A stretch of 64,000 nt of DNA from Actinopolyspora saharensis (GTDB taxonomy: Bacteria > Actinomycetota > Actinomycetes > Mycobacteriales > Pseudonocardiaceae), in assembly GCF_900100925.1 (NCBI RefSeq), contig NZ_FNKO01000001.1:1116001-1180000 (forward strand). The letters are read 5' to 3'. The notes beneath the pieces were generated by a model. It was not told where the DNA came from. It saw nothing but the letters and a program-made list of their open reading frames with translations, and did no database searches. Shown one piece after another: positions 62,008 through 64,000 of the stretch. How positions within the stretch are numbered: position 1 is the first letter of the stretch; every line of letters starts with the position of its first letter. The translations under genes were made by a program, and so were the position numbers.

Positions 62008-62388
62008 GTGCGTCCGACCGATCGTCCGGCTCAGTCGTCGAAACCCGCGTTTCGGCTGAGGCATCCGGACCGCGTGTCCCAGGCGAGCGCCGCCATGCCG
62101 GACGAGGCCACCGTCTTCCGGGTGACGCGTGCCCTGCACCTGCTCGGCGAGGCGGCTCGGTTGCGCATCGTCATCGCGTTGCTGGCCGCGACGGAGCTGT
62201 CGGTCAACGACCTGGCCGCGACCATCGGCCTGTCCGAGGCGGCCACCTCGCAGCACCTGCGGCTGCTGCGCTCCGAGTCCATGGTCCGGACGCGCCGCGA
62301 GGGGCGCGCGATCTACTACGCGCTCGACGACGACCACGTGCGCGAGCTCGTCGAGCTGGTGCTGGCCCACGACGACCATCGGGAGTGA
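62008..62388 (+). CDS. ArsR-family metal-sensing repressor (CzrA/SmtB alpha5-type)
   Basis: The 126-aa winged-helix protein has the DNA-binding helix ELSVNDLAATIGLSEAATSQHLRLLRSE and the wing RTRREGRAIYYAL. The last helix reads DDDHVRELVELVLAHDDHRE, where an Asp two residues before the first His, and His at +11 and +14, reproduce the alpha5 zinc site (Asp84, His86, His97, His100) of CzrA. GTG 62008. It probably represses the divergent CDF gene until zinc is high. Confidence 0.9.
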   Translation: MRPTDRPAQSSKPAFRLRHPDRVSQASAAMPDEATVFRVTRALHLLGEAARLRIVIALLAATELSVNDLAATIGLSEAATSQHLRLLRSESMVRTRREGRAIYYALDDDHVRELVELVLAHDDHRE

Positions 62389-62480
62389 CCCCCGCGCGGG
62401 GAGGCGTTCGCTCCGGTGGTCGAGGCGTGCTGCGGCGGGGTTTCGCGAGGTGGGGCGAACTGCGTCACCCCTGTCCGAAG

Positions 62481-62500
62481 GACACCCCCTGGGGGGGTCG
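62481..62500. promoter_or_regulatory. GC-rich palindrome before csoR
   Basis: ACACCCCCTGGGGGGGT-type inverted repeat lies about 95 bases upstream of the csoR start. It is built of C and G runs like copper-regulator operators, but could also be part of the arsR terminator. Confidence 0.35.
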
Positions 62501-62536
62501 GAAGAGGTTCGTCCCTCTTGTCGCGTCTTCCGGGGT

Positions 62537-62551
62537 TACGGGTAGGGGGTA
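62537..62551. promoter_or_regulatory. Candidate CsoR operator before csoR
   Basis: TACGGGTAGGGGGTA (minus strand TACCCCCTACCCGTA) shares TACCCCC with the palindrome in the copA promoter (63249-63262). CsoR-type operators have G/C runs bounded by TA steps. It sits 41 bases before the csoR start, consistent with autoregulation. Confidence 0.5.
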
Positions 62552-62591
62552 GTCTGGACGCGGCCGGTCAAGTAGGCGATGGGAGTGTGCT

Positions 62592-62873
62592 GTGCGCGGA
62601 TACACGCAGGACAAGGAGGAGTACCTCAAGCGGCTGCGGCGCATCGAGGGGCAGATCCGGGGGCTGGCCCGCATGGTCGAGAACGACGAGTACTGCATCG
62701 ACGTGTTGACGCAGATCTCGGCCGCGACGAAGGGGCTGCAGTCGGTTTCGCTCGGGCTGCTCGACGAGCACCTCAAGCACTGCGTCGCCGAGGCGCTGAA
62801 CGAGGGTGGCGAGGCGGCCGACGAGAAGGTTCGTGAGGCCAGCGACGCGATCGCGCGGTTGGTGCGCTCGTGA
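62592..62873 (+). CDS. csoR: Copper-sensing repressor CsoR
   Basis: The 93-aa four-helix protein has the family sequence LKRLRRIEGQIRGLARMVEN and the Cu(I) ligands Cys in EYCIDVLTQ, His and Cys in EHLKHCVAEA. These match the Cys-x-His-x3-Cys set of CsoR. Copper binding releases DNA. It is followed by a copper ATPase whose promoter carries a matching palindrome. Confidence 0.92.
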   Translation: MRGYTQDKEEYLKRLRRIEGQIRGLARMVENDEYCIDVLTQISAATKGLQSVSLGLLDEHLKHCVAEALNEGGEAADEKVREASDAIARLVRS

Positions 62874-63449
62874 GCCGCGCCCTGCGGCTCTGTTCGGGAG
62901 GGTGATGTCCCGGCCCGCGCTGCGGGGCTGCTGCCCGGCCGCGGGTCGAGCACGAGCGAAGGTGTGCGCCGGAGCCCCCCGGGGGGTGCGGTGCCCCGGA
63001 GGGCGCGGCCGAGGTGGTTCGGCTGTTCGCGGTTCCGTGACGCACCCTTCGGTGACGGGAGCCGGGGCCGTGGCGGTCCTTCCCGCTCGGCGGGTGGGCC
63101 GACCCGATGAGTTCCCGCGTTCTTGATTTCTGTTCGCCGGGTTGATCCGCTCGGTGTCCCGTGCTGGTCGCGGATGATCGCGCCGCCTGGTGGTTGCCGC
63201 TGTTTCCCGCGACGGTGTCGGTCGAGCGGTGGTGCAACTGTTTGACACGGTACCCCCGTACCGTATAATTTCGGATCACGCGGTGGGGGCGAGCCCCACT
63301 CGGCGATGCCGAGCGGAAGACCCCGGCGGTGTCGGCGCGGCCCATGCCGGGTGCCGGCACCCGTGCGAGAGGCTTTTCGCTCTCGTGGCTTCCGTGACGC
63401 GGGGTGCTGCTCGCCCGTGGACGGAATCCGGCAGGAAGGGGTGGCAAGG
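62874..63449. other. Intergenic region with the copA promoter
   Basis: About 575 bases. The first 350 show nothing that I recognise; the last part holds the copA promoter (63242-63269) and a long 5' untranslated leader of about 170 bases. Confidence 0.5.
63242..63269 (+). promoter_or_regulatory. Copper-responsive promoter with operator in its spacer
   Basis: A perfect -35 TTGACA (63242-63247) and a perfect -10 TATAAT (63264-63269) are separated by 16 bases consisting of the palindrome CGGTACCCCCGTACCG. The palindrome core TACCCCCGTA resembles a CsoR site. A consensus housekeeping promoter in high-GC DNA with a palindromic spacer indicates tight repression that would be lifted by copper. Confidence 0.75.
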
Positions 63450-64000
63450 ATGAGCACCGACCAGCAGGAGGCGCGCCCGTCCGCGGCGACGGAGATCGAA
63501 CTGTCCATAGGCGGAATGACCTGCGCCTCGTGCGCCTCGCGGGTCGAGCGCAAGCTCAACAAGCTCGACGGAGTGGCGGCGACGGTCAACTACGCCACCG
63601 AGAAGGCCAAGGTGCAGTCCTCCTCCGGGGTGGGCACGGACGATCTGGTCAGGACCGTGGAGGCGGCGGGATACAGCGCCACGTTGCCGCAGAGCCCGCG
63701 CGAGCGGGACTCCGCTTCCGAGGAGGGCGAGCCCGCCGACGACGCCGAGCTGCAGCTGCTGCGTCAGCGGCTGGTCGTGTCCGCGCTGCTTTCCGCGCCG
63801 GTCATCGCGATGGCCATGGTCCCGCTGCTCCAGTTCACCTACTGGCAGTGGATCTCGCTGACCCTGGCCGCTCCGGTGCTGGTGTGGGGAGCCCTGCCGT
63901 TCCACCGGGCCGCCTGGACCAACCTGCGTCACGGGGCGGCCACGATGGACACCTTGATCTCGATGGGCACCCTGGCCGCGTTCGGCTGGTCGCTGTACGC
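63450..64000 (+). CDS. copA: Copper-translocating P-type ATPase, 5' part
   Basis: The visible 183 codons start with a heavy-metal-associated domain carrying the GMTCASC motif (Cys-x2-Cys), followed by a linker and the first membrane helices (VVSALLSAPVIAMAMVPLL, WISLTLAAPVLVWGALPF). The TMDTLISMGTLAAFGWSLYA segment is typical of Cu+ ATPases. The gene runs off the window end. ATG 63450 follows GGCAAGG. With csoR upstream it forms a copper export system. Confidence 0.92.
   Translation, partial: MSTDQQEARPSAATEIELSIGGMTCASCASRVERKLNKLDGVAATVNYATEKAKVQSSSGVGTDDLVRTVEAAGYSATLPQSPRERDSASEEGEPADDAELQLLRQRLVVSALLSAPVIAMAMVPLLQFTYWQWISLTLAAPVLVWGALPFHRAAWTNLRHGAATMDTLISMGTLAAFGWSLY

Noticed and set aside
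62874..63230. Small plus-strand frames between csoR and copA
   Set aside because: They are Arg/Gly/Pro-rich with no ribosome site or conserved pattern.
1..64000. CRISPR array or insertion sequence
   Set aside because: No regularly spaced repeat set, transposase-like ORF or flanking terminal inverted repeat was seen. The GTGGCC repeat is part of a coding sequence.

Overview
The window is high-GC DNA (roughly 70 %) with GC-rich third codon positions, many GTG starts and many ATGA/GTGA gene overlaps. It contains a Pup protein, CsoR and Rip3-type families, DUF202/DUF3618/DUF4383/DUF6480 proteins and an NB-ARC/TPR regulator. Together these point to a chromosomal segment of a mycelial actinomycete, possibly of the Pseudonocardiales/Actinopolyspora type; this placement is inference. 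I saw no rRNA, tRNA, insertion sequence, prophage or CRISPR array, but tRNA genes cannot be formally excluded without a covariance-model search.

Layout. (1) 1-5146: a cut Gfo/Idh/MocA oxidoreductase with a LacI-type operator, then a GntR/FCD regulator divergent from a lactate-utilisation operon (lutABC), with a perfect TGTGGTC-A-GACCACA operator between them. (2) 5182-13285: an NB-ARC/TPR STAND protein and exported hydrolases (SGNH esterase, GH16 glucanase, Tat-exported beta-helix protein), plus a lactate monooxygenase. Several are closed by strong hairpin terminators. (3) 13764-17410: a small membrane peptide, an MBL-fold hydrolase, an S4 protein, and a leaderless subtilase followed by a stand-alone propeptide-like inhibitor. 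(4) 17594-29840: a stress/redox neighbourhood with a Rip3-like site-2 protease, two DUF202 proteins, a DUF4383 protein, hemerythrin, DUF2267, a phosphoketolase-acetate kinase operon, a STAS protein, an SDR and an epimerase.

(5) 30153-38453: a compact operon for a reduced complex I: nuoA, a strange NuoB/NuoD-like fusion with a His/Gly-rich centre and no iron-sulfur cysteine set, then nuoH, J, K, L, M and N. The NADH module (E, F, G), NuoC and NuoI are absent, and several conserved acidic residues of the quinone loop and antiporter subunits are changed. (6) 38498-44543: alcohol dehydrogenase, holin-X/DUF3618 envelope proteins, a glycosyltransferase, an MFS exporter, a second hemerythrin and a GAF protein.

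(7) 44589-58815: a surface-glycan locus. Its main operon runs 46755-58815 with almost every junction overlapping. It encodes a NodU-type carbamoyltransferase, a glycosyltransferase fused to a heptose-bisphosphate phosphatase, GmhA, HldE, two GT9 heptosyltransferase-like enzymes, other glycosyltransferases, UDP-glucose dehydrogenase and a truncated UGD-like paralogue. Together these form a complete predicted route to ADP-heptose and its transfer, which is unusual in a Gram-positive. A GGTTT-N15-GGGTAG stress-sigma-like promoter precedes it. (8) 59018-60699: small proteins, among them a pup gene with no proteasome or dop/mpa partner in the window. (9) 60821-64000: zinc/copper homeostasis: a CDF exporter with a poly-(Gly-His) tract divergent from an ArsR/CzrA-type sensor, then CsoR and the start of a CopA P-type ATPase behind a promoter whose spacer is a palindrome.
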